Of a stretch of DNA of 64,000 bases, positions 34,731 through 43,595 are shown piece by piece (positions within the stretch are counted from its first letter, which is position 1; each line of letters starts with the position of its first letter). This DNA is from an uncultured Collinsella sp. GTDB taxonomy: Bacteria > Actinomycetota > Coriobacteriia > Coriobacteriales > Coriobacteriaceae. The translations under genes and the position numbers were made by a program. Under the pieces are notes generated by a model. That model had not been told where the DNA came from. It saw only the letters and a program-made list of their open reading frames with translations, and made no database searches. The stretch lies in assembly GCA_900545745.1 (NCBI GenBank), contig URAD01000007.1:10872-74871 (forward strand), read 5' to 3'.

Positions 34731-35648
34731 TCAGTGTTCGATCCAACAGCGCAGGGTCTCGCCGGCTTGCAGGTGACGCAGATTCTCTGCGGCAATGTCG
34801 ACCACATTGTTGAGCGTGGCTGCCAGGTGGAACCAGCCGGAGACGTGCGGCGTGATGAGCATGTTGGGCGCATCCCACAGGGGGCTTGTCTCAGGCAGCG
34901 GCTCGGGGTCGGTGACGTCGACCGCGGCGCCGGCGAGATGTCCCGACTCCAGGGCGGCAACCAAGTCGTCGCGGCCGCCGTTGGCAAAGAAGGCGCCCGG
35001 TTTCATCGCGGCGAAGAACTCGGCGTTCGCCAGGCCGCGGGTCTCGGGTGTGCTGGGCATAAAGGATGCGACGATGTCAGCCTCGGCCAGGCGCTCGGAC
35101 AGGGCGTCCATGCCGTCCATGTCCTCAAACACAATGGGGTAGACGAGTGGATGGCGCTTGATGCCGCGGACGTGCGCGCCCATGTTGCGGCAGAGCGTGG
35201 CGAAGTGGCCGCCGATATCGCCCGCGCCCAGCACCAGCACATTGGCGTTTTTGAGCGAGGTGACCGGCCCCAAATCCTCCCAGCGATGCTCGCGCTGCAA
35301 GTCGTGATAGCCGGGCAGGCGCTTCATCATAGAAAGGACCATGGCAAACATATGCTCGCTTACGGCCTGGCCGTAGGCGCCCACCGAGCAGGAAAGCTTA
35401 GCGTCGGCTGGCACGGTGCCGGCGGCCAAGTAGTCGTCATAGCCGGCGGTCTGCAATTGCAACAGCTGGAGATGCTCGCATGCCGTGAGCATGCCAGGGT
35501 CGATGTTGCCCAAGATCACGTCGGCATCGGCGATCTGCTCGCGCGTGGCGGCGTCGGAGCTCGTGTAGATAAAGTCCTCGCCCGGAGCGCTCGACTCAAG
35601 AATTGCGCGATGGCGGTCATTGACGGGCAGCAAAACCAGGATGTTCAC
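34731..35648 (-). CDS. D-isomer-specific 2-hydroxyacid dehydrogenase family protein
   Basis: 305 residues. NAD(P)-dependent reductase for a 2-keto acid. The Rossmann motif is VLVLGAGDIGGHFA. The catalytic set is visible: Arg in NGGRDDLV, Glu in DVTDPEPLPE and His in TPHVSGWFH. The start is GTG at 35648 because GAGAGGAC lies about 6 nt upstream; an in-frame ATG at 35771 would add 41 unrelated residues and cross the repeat at 35669-35701. The substrate cannot be deduced. Confidence 0.88.
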   Translation of the reverse strand: MNILVLLPVNDRHRAILESSAPGEDFIYTSSDAATREQIADADVILGNIDPGMLTACEHLQLLQLQTAGYDDYLAAGTVPADAKLSCSVGAYGQAVSEHMFAMVLSMMKRLPGYHDLQREHRWEDLGPVTSLKNANVLVLGAGDIGGHFATLCRNMGAHVRGIKRHPLVYPIVFEDMDGMDALSERLAEADIVASFMPSTPETRGLANAEFFAAMKPGAFFANGGRDDLVAALESGHLAGAAVDVTDPEPLPETSPLWDAPNMLITPHVSGWFHLAATLNNVVDIAAENLRHLQAGETLRCWIEH

Positions 35649-35668
35649 AAGCAGTCCTCTCCGCTCGA

Positions 35669-35701
35669 CCTGCCAAAAAGGGACAGGTTTATTTTGGCAG
35701 G
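35669..35701. repeat. Dispersed palindrome with GGGACAGG core
   Basis: CCTGCCAAAA and TTTTGGCAGG flank AGGGACAGGTTTA. The best-preserved of this repeat type in the window; its inverted relative is at 26312-26344. Confidence 0.7.
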
Positions 35702-35777
35702 TTTTATCAGGCAAAACGTTTAAATAAAACGCCGGATGCAAGACGAGCGTGCCCGTCAGCATCCGGCGCATCCACGG

Positions 35778-36665
35778 CTACCAGCTCAGCAGCTCGTAGC
35801 CGTCCTCGGTCACCACGAGCTGTACCTCGCACTGGGCCGAATCGCTGCCGTCCTTGGTGCGCACGCACCAGCCGTCACCCTTGCTGATCTTGATGTCGGG
35901 CGCTCCGGCGTTGACCATGGGCTCGATGGTAAAGACCATGCCCGGAGCCATGATGGTGTCCACATCGGGTGCCTCGGTGGTAAAGCCCACAAACGGGTCC
36001 TCGTGGAACTCCTTACCGATGCCGTGTCCGCCGTACTCGCGTACCACGCTAAAGCCGGCGTCCTCGACCGTCTTTTGCACGGCCTCGGCCATCACGGACA
36101 GCGGCAGCCACGGCTTGACGGCAGCCAGACCCGCCTCCACGCTGGCGCGGGTGACGTCGACCAGGCGCTGGCGCTCGGCAGAGACCTCGCCGATGCAGAA
36201 CATGCGGCTCGAATCACTAAAGTAGCCGTCAAGAATCGTGGAGCAGTCGACGTTGATGATGTCGCCCTCGTGCAGCACGTCCGTATCGCAGGGGATGCCG
36301 TGACAGACCACGTCGTTGATCGAGGTGCAAACGCTCTTGGGGTAGCCCTCATAGTTGAGGTCGGCCGGCGTGCCGCCGTGCTCGACGGTGTAGTCGTAGA
36401 TCATCTGGTCGATCTGGTTGGTGGTCATGCCCGCGGCGATGTGTTCGCCTACGTAATCGAGCACGCCCACGTTGATGGCGGCCGAGCGCTTGATGCCCTC
36501 GATATCGGCGGGCGCCTTGTAGAGCGTGCGGGGCAAAACCTCCCAGCCCTCTTCCCACAGGCGCTCAAGGCGCTCATCAAAGGCGCTATGGCATTTCTTA
36601 TATTTTTTGCCGCTGCCGCACCAGCAAGCGTCGTTGCGGCCGGGCACGGGTCCATTGTCAAACAT
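35778..36665 (-). CDS. map: Type I methionine aminopeptidase with N-terminal SEC-C zinc motif
   Basis: 295 residues. Removes the initiator methionine. The N-terminal NDACWCGSGKKYKKCH is a SEC-C zinc-binding motif, found in a subset of MetAPs. The catalytic domain has metal ligands in INVDCSTILDGYFSDSSR (two Asp), GGHGIGKEFHEDP (His), MVFTIEPMV (Glu) and SAQCEVQLVV (Glu). AAAGGAAG lies before the ATG. Monocistronic. Confidence 0.95.
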   Translation of the reverse strand: MFDNGPVPGRNDACWCGSGKKYKKCHSAFDERLERLWEEGWEVLPRTLYKAPADIEGIKRSAAINVGVLDYVGEHIAAGMTTNQIDQMIYDYTVEHGGTPADLNYEGYPKSVCTSINDVVCHGIPCDTDVLHEGDIINVDCSTILDGYFSDSSRMFCIGEVSAERQRLVDVTRASVEAGLAAVKPWLPLSVMAEAVQKTVEDAGFSVVREYGGHGIGKEFHEDPFVGFTTEAPDVDTIMAPGMVFTIEPMVNAGAPDIKISKGDGWCVRTKDGSDSAQCEVQLVVTEDGYELLSW

Positions 36666-36720
36666 GGCTAACTTCCTTTCATTCGCAGCTAGTATAGCCC
36701 ACTCACAGGGCAGCTGCGCG

Positions 36721-37497
36721 CTAGTAGCTCACCTGGCAGGGAATGCCGAGGGCGCGCACGCGCGCGGCGATGGCGTCGAGGGCCTCGGGCGCCGCTTTGG
36801 CAAGGCCGGCGACCGGTGTCTCGCGGGCCACCGTGTAGATGGTCGCCTCCTGCGGGCGAATGCGCTCGAGCGCCGCGAGCCAGGGGGCAACGTACTCCTC
36901 GCCGGTGTTGTCGATGGGCTTGCCCTGATACTCGCCGGTCAAAAAGATCGTCTGGATAATAACGTGACCGTCAAAGCTTGCGAACGTCTCGATCTGGTGC
37001 TCGACGTCGTAGGGGCCAACGGGCTGGTCGAGCAGCTGGATAAATGCCGGGTCGACCGTATCGAGCTTGAGGATGTTGTCGTCGACCATCATGAGCGCAT
37101 CATGCACCTCGGGGCGGTCGGCGCGCGTGCCGTTGGAGAGCACGGCGATCTTGCTGTTCGGGGCGAGCTCGTCGCGCAGTGCAACGGCACCGGCAATCGC
37201 TTGGGGAAACTCCGGCGCGGCGGTGGGCTCGCCGTTGCCGGCAAACGTAATCACGTCGGGGAGCTCGCCCTCGGCTGCCATCTCGCGCAGCTTTGCCTCG
37301 AGCGCGTCGAGTACCACGGCAGCTGTGTTGTACGGCTCATGGCAGGGGCGCTCGGCGTTGAGGCCGTTTTCGCAGTAAATGCAGTCGAACGTGCAGATTT
37401 TGCCGCTGGCCGGCATCATGTTGACGCCGAGCGAGAGGCCAAGGCGACGGCTGCGAACGGGCCCAAAGATGGGGCTGTCATTCAAAAACGTAGACAT
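36721..37497 (-). CDS. Radical SAM protein
   Basis: 258 residues. The cluster motif is CTFDCIYCE (Cys35, Cys39, Cys42), preceded by FGPVRSRRLGLSLGVNMMP, typical of the radical SAM group annotated as wyosine-like or MoaA-related iron-sulfur oxidoreductases. FAGNGEPTAAPEF is the GGE-like motif. The reaction is unknown. The ATG at 37497 gives a 9-nt spacing from GAGGAG (37507-37512); an ATG at 37503 is also possible. The reading frame stays open far upstream, but that part has no homology character. Confidence 0.82.
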   Translation of the reverse strand: MSTFLNDSPIFGPVRSRRLGLSLGVNMMPASGKICTFDCIYCENGLNAERPCHEPYNTAAVVLDALEAKLREMAAEGELPDVITFAGNGEPTAAPEFPQAIAGAVALRDELAPNSKIAVLSNGTRADRPEVHDALMMVDDNILKLDTVDPAFIQLLDQPVGPYDVEHQIETFASFDGHVIIQTIFLTGEYQGKPIDNTGEEYVAPWLAALERIRPQEATIYTVARETPVAGLAKAAPEALDAIAARVRALGIPCQVSY

Positions 37498-37633
37498 AGG
37501 CATATGCTCCTCAAGACAATTGTGCCTAAGCATAGCATCGGCTCCAAAGCAAGGTGCGGGCTCTTGCTTTACAAGTTTCGTTTTTTCACGTCGCTCATTA
37601 CGCCGTGCCATGAAAAGCCTCGGGTCGGGTACA

Positions 37634-37647
37634 GTTAATCTGTTAAC
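37634..37647. promoter_or_regulatory. Palindrome GTTAATCTGTTAAC in a divergent promoter region
   Basis: GTTAA/TTAAC arms with a 4-nt centre, between the radical SAM gene (minus) and the hydrolase gene (plus). Possible operator; the regulator is unknown. Confidence 0.35.
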
Positions 37648-37722
37648 AAGTCGTAAGGCAATGCGGGACCATTCAGCCGTACTGACGTGCAATTGGATGG
37701 GCATTGATGATGGGGGCACAAC

Positions 37723-38520
37723 ATGGATTTTACGGTCGAGAATGCGGGCACCACGATTGCCTGTCGCGAATATGCCGGCCCGGATGTGTCGCCTGATACT
37801 CCTGCCTTGGTGTGCGTGCACGGCGCTTGTGTCGACGGCACATTTTTCGACGGCATCGCTTGTGAGCTCAGTCGCAACTACCGCGTAATTGCCTACGACC
37901 GCCGCGGCTGTGGTGGCAGCAGCGAAGCGGCAGACGGCAGCTATGATCTTGCCGCTCAGGCCGCCGACCTGCAAGCCGTGATCGAACACGTTGGCGCTTC
38001 GGCAAATGTGCTTGCGCACAGCGCCGGTACGTTGGTGGCGCTGGAGCTTCTTCGCACCGAGCCCCATCTCGTCGCCCGTGCGATTCTGCATGAGCCGGCT
38101 GTGTCGGCCGAAGGCGTCGGCATGGGCGCAGCTCCGGTTTTGCTCGATATGATTGCGGCTGGAAAGGTTTCAAGGGCGCTCCGGCTTTTCTTGGGAGCCC
38201 TCGGCGACTTGGACCCCGAGGCTCCTGGAACGACCGAGGCAGAAGCCAAGCATGCCCTGCGCAACGGCCGCAGTTTCATGGCAAACGAATACGGGATTAC
38301 TATGACCTGCGTTCCCGATTGGGATAGCGTTCGCGCGTCGAAAACGGTGGCCGCCGTGCTCCTAGGCGAGCTCTCGATTGGCACGCCCCGCGAGGCTGGC
38401 ACGCGAGCGGCTGCCGAATATCTCGATTGCCCTCTCGTGACGATCCCGGGCGCGCATAACGGTCTGCGCGATCGCCCGGCAGCGGCTGCCCGGGCTGTCC
38501 GTGGCATCCTGGGGCTCTAG
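37723..38520 (+). CDS. Alpha/beta-fold hydrolase
   Basis: 265 residues. Nucleophile elbow AHSAGT (Ser100), oxyanion region VCVHGACVDG and catalytic His245 in IPGAHNGLRD. The fold and the YDRRGCGGSS motif place it with esterase/epoxide-hydrolase-like proteins. Cytoplasmic, substrate unknown. GGGGG lies 7 nt before the ATG. Confidence 0.87.
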   Translation: MDFTVENAGTTIACREYAGPDVSPDTPALVCVHGACVDGTFFDGIACELSRNYRVIAYDRRGCGGSSEAADGSYDLAAQAADLQAVIEHVGASANVLAHSAGTLVALELLRTEPHLVARAILHEPAVSAEGVGMGAAPVLLDMIAAGKVSRALRLFLGALGDLDPEAPGTTEAEAKHALRNGRSFMANEYGITMTCVPDWDSVRASKTVAAVLLGELSIGTPREAGTRAAAEYLDCPLVTIPGAHNGLRDRPAAAARAVRGILGL

Positions 38521-38665
38521 CATCCGCAATAGCCAAAGCAGGCTTCATCCGCAAACGTTTCGGCCGTATTAACAAACGTGCTCAAAACCTCGCGTCTGCG
38601 GCTTCAATCGCGCCGTCTGCCAACTCATAAGAATGTGGCAGCATTCACGTGCTTACCTGCATCGG

Positions 38666-38707
38666 CAAGGTGTTAACCTTGTAACATTTGGAACCCACCG
38701 CTACCAT
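38666..38707 (+). promoter_or_regulatory. Promoter of the signalling operon with overlapping palindrome
   Basis: TTGTAA (38679-38684), a 17-bp spacer and TACCAT (38702-38707). The perfect palindrome CAAGGTGTTAACCTTG (38666-38681) touches the -35. The leader RNA would be only about 20 nt long. Confidence 0.6.
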
Positions 38708-38731
38708 GCGAAACTATCGAAAGGGCCCCAT

Positions 38732-40612
38732 ATGCGCAAAAATCACGAGGTCAATCTAACCGACGAGGAGGCTGCCGCTGAGGTCGCCCGCGTCGCGAAG
38801 ACCTACCCCGTGGTGCGTTTGCTGTCGGCCGATCAGATTAAGAGCGAGCCTAACTGCCTGCTCGCCGGCAATCGGTGCCCTTGTCTGCGTCAGTCGAGTC
38901 TTGAGGCCTTGGCAGATTCCGATGAGGTGTCGGAGCAACTGCTCAACGATGGTGTTGAGTACCGCGCCCGCCTACGCCCTCTGAAGGTCGAGGGCGAGCC
39001 TCACGTCCTGCTGATGGTGCGCCCGATCGATGAGCAAGAGGCTGCAGAAGAGGACCTCGTCTACACCGACGTGCTGACGAGTGTGCGCAATCGCCGATAT
39101 TACGAGGAAAAGCTCCGTAGCGCCCGCATGAATGCCGGCGTTGCGGTGATCGACCTTGATGATTTTAGGGTCTTCAACGATACGTGTGGCCGTCATGCCG
39201 GCGACCTTGCGCTCGGTGCTGTGGCGACGGCCATACGCAGCGGAATTCGTTCGACTGACGAGCTCGTACGCTATGGCTGCGACAAGTTTGTGGTCGTCAT
39301 GCCCAATATTCCCTCCGATGACTTCACCCGTCGCCTGCATCAGGTGTCCGATGCCGTTCATGCCACGATTGTTCCGGGCCATGAGTACGTGAGCTTGACG
39401 GCATGTGTTGGTGGCGTTCGCATTCATGGCGAGACGGTCGATGAGGGCGTTGGCCGCGCTGTCCAGTTATTGAGCCGCGCTAAGGCAAAAGCCGGTACGG
39501 TCGTGACCGATGCCGATTCCATCGAAGCCTTCCAAAGCGAAAAGCCTTTGGTGCTTATTGTCGATGACTCCGAGATGAACCGAGCCATTCTCAACGAGAT
39601 GCTCAAGGACGAGTATTGCATCCTCGAGGCCGACAACGGTCGTACGGCGCTCGACATGGTCGACCGCTATGGCGATGAGTTGTCGCTCGTGCTGCTGGAT
39701 ATTGTCATGCCGGGCATAAGCGGCTTTGAGGTGCTGGCCGATCTGTCGCGCCGATCGGGTATCGACAATCTGCCTTTCATCATGATATCGAGCGAAGATT
39801 CCGATGATATGGTTCTGCGCGCGTACGAGCTGGGCGCCTCGGACTATATCAACCGCCCGTTTGACTCCCGTGTCGTGCGCCGCCGTGTAAGCAACACCAT
39901 CCGCCTATACGCCAAACAGCGCCGCCTGACGAGCCTGCTGTCCCAGCAGTACAATGAGCGCGTCAAGAACAGTCGCATGCTCATCGACATCATGGCCGGC
40001 GTCATGGAGCTTCGCAATGGCGAGAGCGGCAGGCACGTTACGAACATCGAGAAGCTGACCGAGCTGCTGCTTGGCTGTCTGGTCCAGCGTAGCGGCACGA
40101 TCTCCCTCGACAATGAGGAACGCTCTACGATTGCCCTGGCTTCGGCGCTGCACGATATCGGCAAGATGTCGATTGACGATGCGATTCTCAACAAACCCGG
40201 GCGCCTTACGCCCGAGGAGTTCGAGATTATGAAAACGCATACCACGATCGGCGCCGACATGCTGCGTGAGCTGGGCCGCCATCACGTCGGCAATGCGCTT
40301 ATGGAATATGCGTACCAGATTGCGCGTTGGCACCACGAGCGCTGGGACGGCAAGGGCTATCCCGATGGCCTTAAGGGCGACGAAATTCCCATTGCCGCAC
40401 AGGTGGTCTCGGTGGCCGATGTGTACGATGCTCTGACGAGCGTGCGTGTGTACAAGGATGCTATCCCGCACAAGGAGGCGATCCAGATGATCCTGGACGG
40501 TAAGTGCGGCACCTTTAACCCGCTGTTGCTCGACTGCCTGCTCGAGGTGCAAGACCGTATTGCCGAGACGTTGGCACGCCCCGCCGACGTTGTCGCGTTT
40601 CCCACGATTTAG
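38732..40612 (+). CDS. Degenerate GGDEF - receiver - HD-GYP signalling protein
   Basis: 626 residues, cytoplasmic. N-terminal region 1-105 is uncharacterised, with Cys49/Cys51 in NRCPCL. A GGDEF-fold domain (about 107-262) has its active motif degraded to YGCDKF (181-186), so cyclase activity is not expected. The receiver domain (about 272-390) has VDDSEMNR and phospho-acceptor Asp323 (LLDIVMPG). The HD-GYP phosphodiesterase domain (about 410-615) has intact HDIGKMSIDD (His474-Asp475) and HHERWDGKGYPDGL. It probably hydrolyses cyclic di-GMP (or cGAMP) under phosphorylation control. AAAGGG lies before the ATG. The HPt gene follows by 24 nt. Confidence 0.9.
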   Translation: MRKNHEVNLTDEEAAAEVARVAKTYPVVRLLSADQIKSEPNCLLAGNRCPCLRQSSLEALADSDEVSEQLLNDGVEYRARLRPLKVEGEPHVLLMVRPIDEQEAAEEDLVYTDVLTSVRNRRYYEEKLRSARMNAGVAVIDLDDFRVFNDTCGRHAGDLALGAVATAIRSGIRSTDELVRYGCDKFVVVMPNIPSDDFTRRLHQVSDAVHATIVPGHEYVSLTACVGGVRIHGETVDEGVGRAVQLLSRAKAKAGTVVTDADSIEAFQSEKPLVLIVDDSEMNRAILNEMLKDEYCILEADNGRTALDMVDRYGDELSLVLLDIVMPGISGFEVLADLSRRSGIDNLPFIMISSEDSDDMVLRAYELGASDYINRPFDSRVVRRRVSNTIRLYAKQRRLTSLLSQQYNERVKNSRMLIDIMAGVMELRNGESGRHVTNIEKLTELLLGCLVQRSGTISLDNEERSTIALASALHDIGKMSIDDAILNKPGRLTPEEFEIMKTHTTIGADMLRELGRHHVGNALMEYAYQIARWHHERWDGKGYPDGLKGDEIPIAAQVVSVADVYDALTSVRVYKDAIPHKEAIQMILDGKCGTFNPLLLDCLLEVQDRIAETLARPADVVAFPTI

Positions 40613-40636
40613 TTTGACCAAAGGAGTTTTTAATCC

Positions 40637-40993
40637 ATGATTTCCATGCGTGAGGCGTATGAGAAGATCGGCGCAAATTATGATGACGCGTGCGCTCGGC
40701 TGATGGGCGAGGAAATGCTTGCCCGCTTTGCCCTCAAGTTTTTGGATGACGAGAGCATGGACAAGCTGGAGGCCGCCATGGCGGCAGGAGACGCCGAAGG
40801 TGCGTTTATGGCAGCGCACACGCTCAAGGGCGTGAGTCAGAATCTGGGATTCGATAATCTGTACGAGCCGGCGGTCGTGGTGACCGAGGCGCTGCGCGGC
40901 GCCGATTTCGTTGACGGCGCTCGCGAGGGAATGCATGCGTTGCAGCAGCAATATGCGGCTACGATGTCGGCCCTGCGCGAAGCGGGCGAGTAA
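40637..40993 (+). CDS. Histidine phosphotransfer (HPt) domain protein
   Basis: 118 residues, one four-helix HPt domain with phospho-histidine His61 in AAHTLKGVSQNLG. It is co-transcribed with the REC-HD-GYP protein and is the natural phosphate donor or sink for its Asp323. No histidine kinase lies in the window, so the sensor must be elsewhere. AAAGGAG precedes the ATG. Confidence 0.9.
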   Translation: MISMREAYEKIGANYDDACARLMGEEMLARFALKFLDDESMDKLEAAMAAGDAEGAFMAAHTLKGVSQNLGFDNLYEPAVVVTEALRGADFVDGAREGMHALQQQYAATMSALREAGE

Positions 40994-41038
40994 GAGGTTG
41001 TGAGCCTTGGGCTGTGTGCCTGCCGCGTATAGGCAAAA

Positions 41039-41075
41039 GGGCGCCCCGCCGGACCATGTGGCCGGCGGGGCGCCC
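41039..41075 (+). terminator. Terminator after the HPt gene
   Basis: Perfect 14-bp stem (41039-41052/41062-41075), tail TTATCTGTT. The same hairpin may serve the convergent gene ending at 41099. Confidence 0.8.
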
Positions 41076-41098
41076 TTATCTGTTATGCGGTTCGCGAG

Positions 41099-41908
41099 CT
41101 AGCGAGCCTGCTTGACCTTTGCCGCTGCCTCGACAAACGACTTCCACAGGTTAAAGTCGGTCTCGAGTGTCTGCCAGGTGTACTCGGGATGCCATTGCAC
41201 GCCCAGGCAGAAAGGCTGGCCGTCGACTTCGATACACTCGGGAACGCCATCGGTTGCCTTGGCGACCAAGCGCGTGCTTTTACCCAGACGATCGACGCAG
41301 CAGTGGTGTGCAGAGTTGGTCTGGATCAGCCTGTGCCCGCCAACCGCGCGCTCCAGCAGCGAGCCCGGCACGACCTCGACGGGATGCACGGGGTCGTTGA
41401 GCACGTGGGTATGGCGCCACTGCGTGCGGCCCTCGCGCGCACCCAGGCTCGGCACGTCCATGCACAGGGTGCCGCCAGTGGCGACATTGAGCAACTGCGT
41501 GCCGCGGCAGGTGGTAAAGAGCGGCTTTTTGGCGCGGAGCACCTCGCCGACCAGCTTAAACTCAAAGCTATCGCGGATCTCGCAGCAGAGGGTGGGGTCG
41601 TAGGGTCGATCATCGCCCCAGCGCTTGGGGTTGACGTCCGGGCCGCCGGGAATGGCGATGCCGTCGGCGATATCGACGTAATGACGGATAACCTCAATGT
41701 CTTCGGTAATAGACATCTGCAGCGGCAGGCCACCGGCGGCAAGGATGGCATCGACAAAGACACTTGCGATTTCCTCGTTGGGGGAGAGCGTCTCGCTCAA
41801 AAACGGTTTTGCCTCTTCCCAACGCGGCGCGACGAGGATGAGCGGACGGTCGGCGGGGGCAACGTCGACGTGCGGGGTGTATGACGATGAAGTGCGAGTT
41901 CCGATCAT
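41099..41908 (-). CDS. Gamma-glutamyl-gamma-aminobutyrate hydrolase family protein (class I glutamine amidotransferase fold)
   Basis: 269 residues. Peptidase C26 type with nucleophile Cys134 in PLFTTCRGTQLLNV and the His-Glu pair in LGVQWHPEYT. IPGGPDVNPKRWG is the family signature seen in PuuD. It probably hydrolyses gamma-glutamyl amides. The start is uncertain: ATG at 41908 or the in-frame ATG at 41950, neither with a strong ribosome-binding site. It lies just after the glutamate-type ABC importer genes on the same strand and could be their last cistron, linking glutamyl substrates to uptake. Confidence 0.87.
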   Translation of the reverse strand: MIGTRTSSSYTPHVDVAPADRPLILVAPRWEEAKPFLSETLSPNEEIASVFVDAILAAGGLPLQMSITEDIEVIRHYVDIADGIAIPGGPDVNPKRWGDDRPYDPTLCCEIRDSFEFKLVGEVLRAKKPLFTTCRGTQLLNVATGGTLCMDVPSLGAREGRTQWRHTHVLNDPVHPVEVVPGSLLERAVGGHRLIQTNSAHHCCVDRLGKSTRLVAKATDGVPECIEVDGQPFCLGVQWHPEYTWQTLETDFNLWKSFVEAAAKVKQAR

Positions 41909-41960
41909 AGGTGTAACTTTCGAGTTTGGATGGTCATGGCGAGCGAACATGGCAATTGAG

Positions 41961-42725
41961 CTAGTGGCCCTTGATGGAGTTGAGGAAGTCCTGGGCGCGC
42001 TTGGTCTGGGGATGGTCGAAGAACTCGTCGGGCGTGCCGGTTTCCACGATCTGGCCGTCGGCCATAAACACGACGCGGTCGGCCACGCGGCGGGCGAAGT
42101 TCATCTCGTGCGTGATGACGATCATCGTCATACCCTGCTGGGCCAGACGGACCATGACCTCGAGCACCTCATTGATCATTTCGGGATCGAGGGCGCTCGT
42201 GGGCTCGTCAAAGAGCATGGCCTTGGGCTGCATGGCAAGCGAGCGGGCGATGGCTACACGCTGTTGCTGGCCGCCCGAGAGCTGTGCGGGCACCTTATCG
42301 GCCTGCTCGGCAACGCCCACGCGGCCCAGCAGGTCCATGGCACGCTCGCGGGCCTCGTCCTTGGAGACGCCCAGCACATCGACCGGTCCCAGCATGACGT
42401 TCTGCAGTACGGTCATATGTGCGAACAGGTTGAACTGCTGAAACACCATGCCCAGCTCGGCACGCATGCGGGCAAGGTCCTTGCCTTCCTGCGGCAAGGG
42501 TTGGCCCTCGATGAGGATCTCGCCCGAGTCGATGGTTTCCAGGCGGTTGATGGTGCGGCACATGGTCGATTTGCCCGAACCCGAGGGGCCAATCACAACA
42601 ACGACCTCGCCGCGGTCGACCGACAGGTTGATGTCGTTGAGAACGTGCAGGTCGCCATAGTGCTTATCGACGTGCTTGAGCTCGATAAGCGGCTGGTTGC
42701 CAGAAGTAGAAGTGCTCTGTGCCAT
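41961..42725 (-). CDS. gluA: Polar amino acid ABC transporter ATPase
   Basis: 254 residues. Walker A IGPSGSGKST, signature LSGGQQQRVAIARSL, Walker B AMLFDEPTSALDPEM and H-loop ITHEMNFA. Closely follows the GlnQ/GluA type for glutamate, glutamine or aspartate. AAGGAG precedes the ATG. Third transport gene in the order binding protein, permease, permease, ATPase. Confidence 0.93.
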   Translation of the reverse strand: MAQSTSTSGNQPLIELKHVDKHYGDLHVLNDINLSVDRGEVVVVIGPSGSGKSTMCRTINRLETIDSGEILIEGQPLPQEGKDLARMRAELGMVFQQFNLFAHMTVLQNVMLGPVDVLGVSKDEARERAMDLLGRVGVAEQADKVPAQLSGGQQQRVAIARSLAMQPKAMLFDEPTSALDPEMINEVLEVMVRLAQQGMTMIVITHEMNFARRVADRVVFMADGQIVETGTPDEFFDHPQTKRAQDFLNSIKGH

Positions 42726-42761
42726 GGTGCTCGGCTCCTTATGACTCGAAATGGTAAAGCG

Positions 42762-43595
42762 TTAGCGGATGATGGTCGCGCCGGTCTTGTGCGAAACGTA
42801 GACAGCGGCCTTGTTGATCGCGACGTTGATGAGGATATAGATGACCGCGATAACCAGGTAGACCGACACGAGGGCATCGTAGTTGGTAATGAGCACGCGG
42901 GCGTTTTGCATGAGGTCGGGGTAGCTCACCACATAGGCGACGGTGGTGTCTTTGACTACGACCACGAGCTGCGAAATCAACGACGGAATGATAAATCGAA
43001 TCGCCTGCGGCAACACGATTTTAAAGGTGATTTTAGCTTTGGAGAGACCGAGCGCCTGGGCCGCCTCGATCTGGCCGCGCGGCACGGCATTGACGCCGGC
43101 GCGGAAGATTTCGGCAAGTACGCCGGCTGCAGCGAGCGCGACGGGGAGCGTGAGCATCCAAAACGACGGCAGCGCGATCTTGTACTGGGGCAGCACCAAA
43201 AAGAAGAAGTAGATGAACAGAAGGCTCGGCACGCCGCGGAAGAAATCGGTGAGCACGCGGCAGACCAGCTGCAGCGGCTTAATGTCGCTCGTGCGGCCGA
43301 GCATGAGAGCGAGGCCCAGCACCAGTGCGATGACGCCGGCGGTGAGTGCGACTTTAACGGTGCCCTCAAAGCCGGCAAGCAAGAACTTCCAGGTGGTGAG
43401 GTGCGTGAAGAAATACCAATAGTGGACCGAAAGCTGGCCGGTCACATAAAAGCGCTGCAGTACCAGGACGACGAGTGCGGCGACGGCAACAAGCGAGATG
43501 GCGGTGCCGATGCGAATCTTGGTGCGCATCTTGGGGCCGGGAGCCTCGTAGAGCGCATCGCGCATGGTGAGCGCGGAGGTGGGGTGCTTGCTCAT
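42762..43595 (-). CDS. gluD: Amino acid ABC transporter permease (GluD-like)
   Basis: 277 residues. One N-terminal helix, then the five-helix HisM-type permease domain (about 72-265) with the EAA motif EIFRAGVNAVPRGQIEAAQALGLS. It pairs with the next permease as a heterodimer. The start codon overlaps the upstream stop by 4 nt (ATGA), a sign of coupled translation. Confidence 0.9.
   Translation of the reverse strand: MSKHPTSALTMRDALYEAPGPKMRTKIRIGTAISLVAVAALVVLVLQRFYVTGQLSVHYWYFFTHLTTWKFLLAGFEGTVKVALTAGVIALVLGLALMLGRTSDIKPLQLVCRVLTDFFRGVPSLLFIYFFFLVLPQYKIALPSFWMLTLPVALAAAGVLAEIFRAGVNAVPRGQIEAAQALGLSKAKITFKIVLPQAIRFIIPSLISQLVVVVKDTTVAYVVSYPDLMQNARVLITNYDALVSVYLVIAVIYILINVAINKAAVYVSHKTGATIIR

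Noticed and set aside
36721..38091. Radical SAM protein extended to 456 residues
   Set aside because: The extra N-terminal 198 residues have no family character and run opposite the alpha/beta hydrolase gene; a good ribosome-binding site marks the shorter form.
38521..38731. Cyclic-di-GMP riboswitch before the HD-GYP gene
   Set aside because: A good promoter leaves only about 20 nt of leader, too short for an aptamer.
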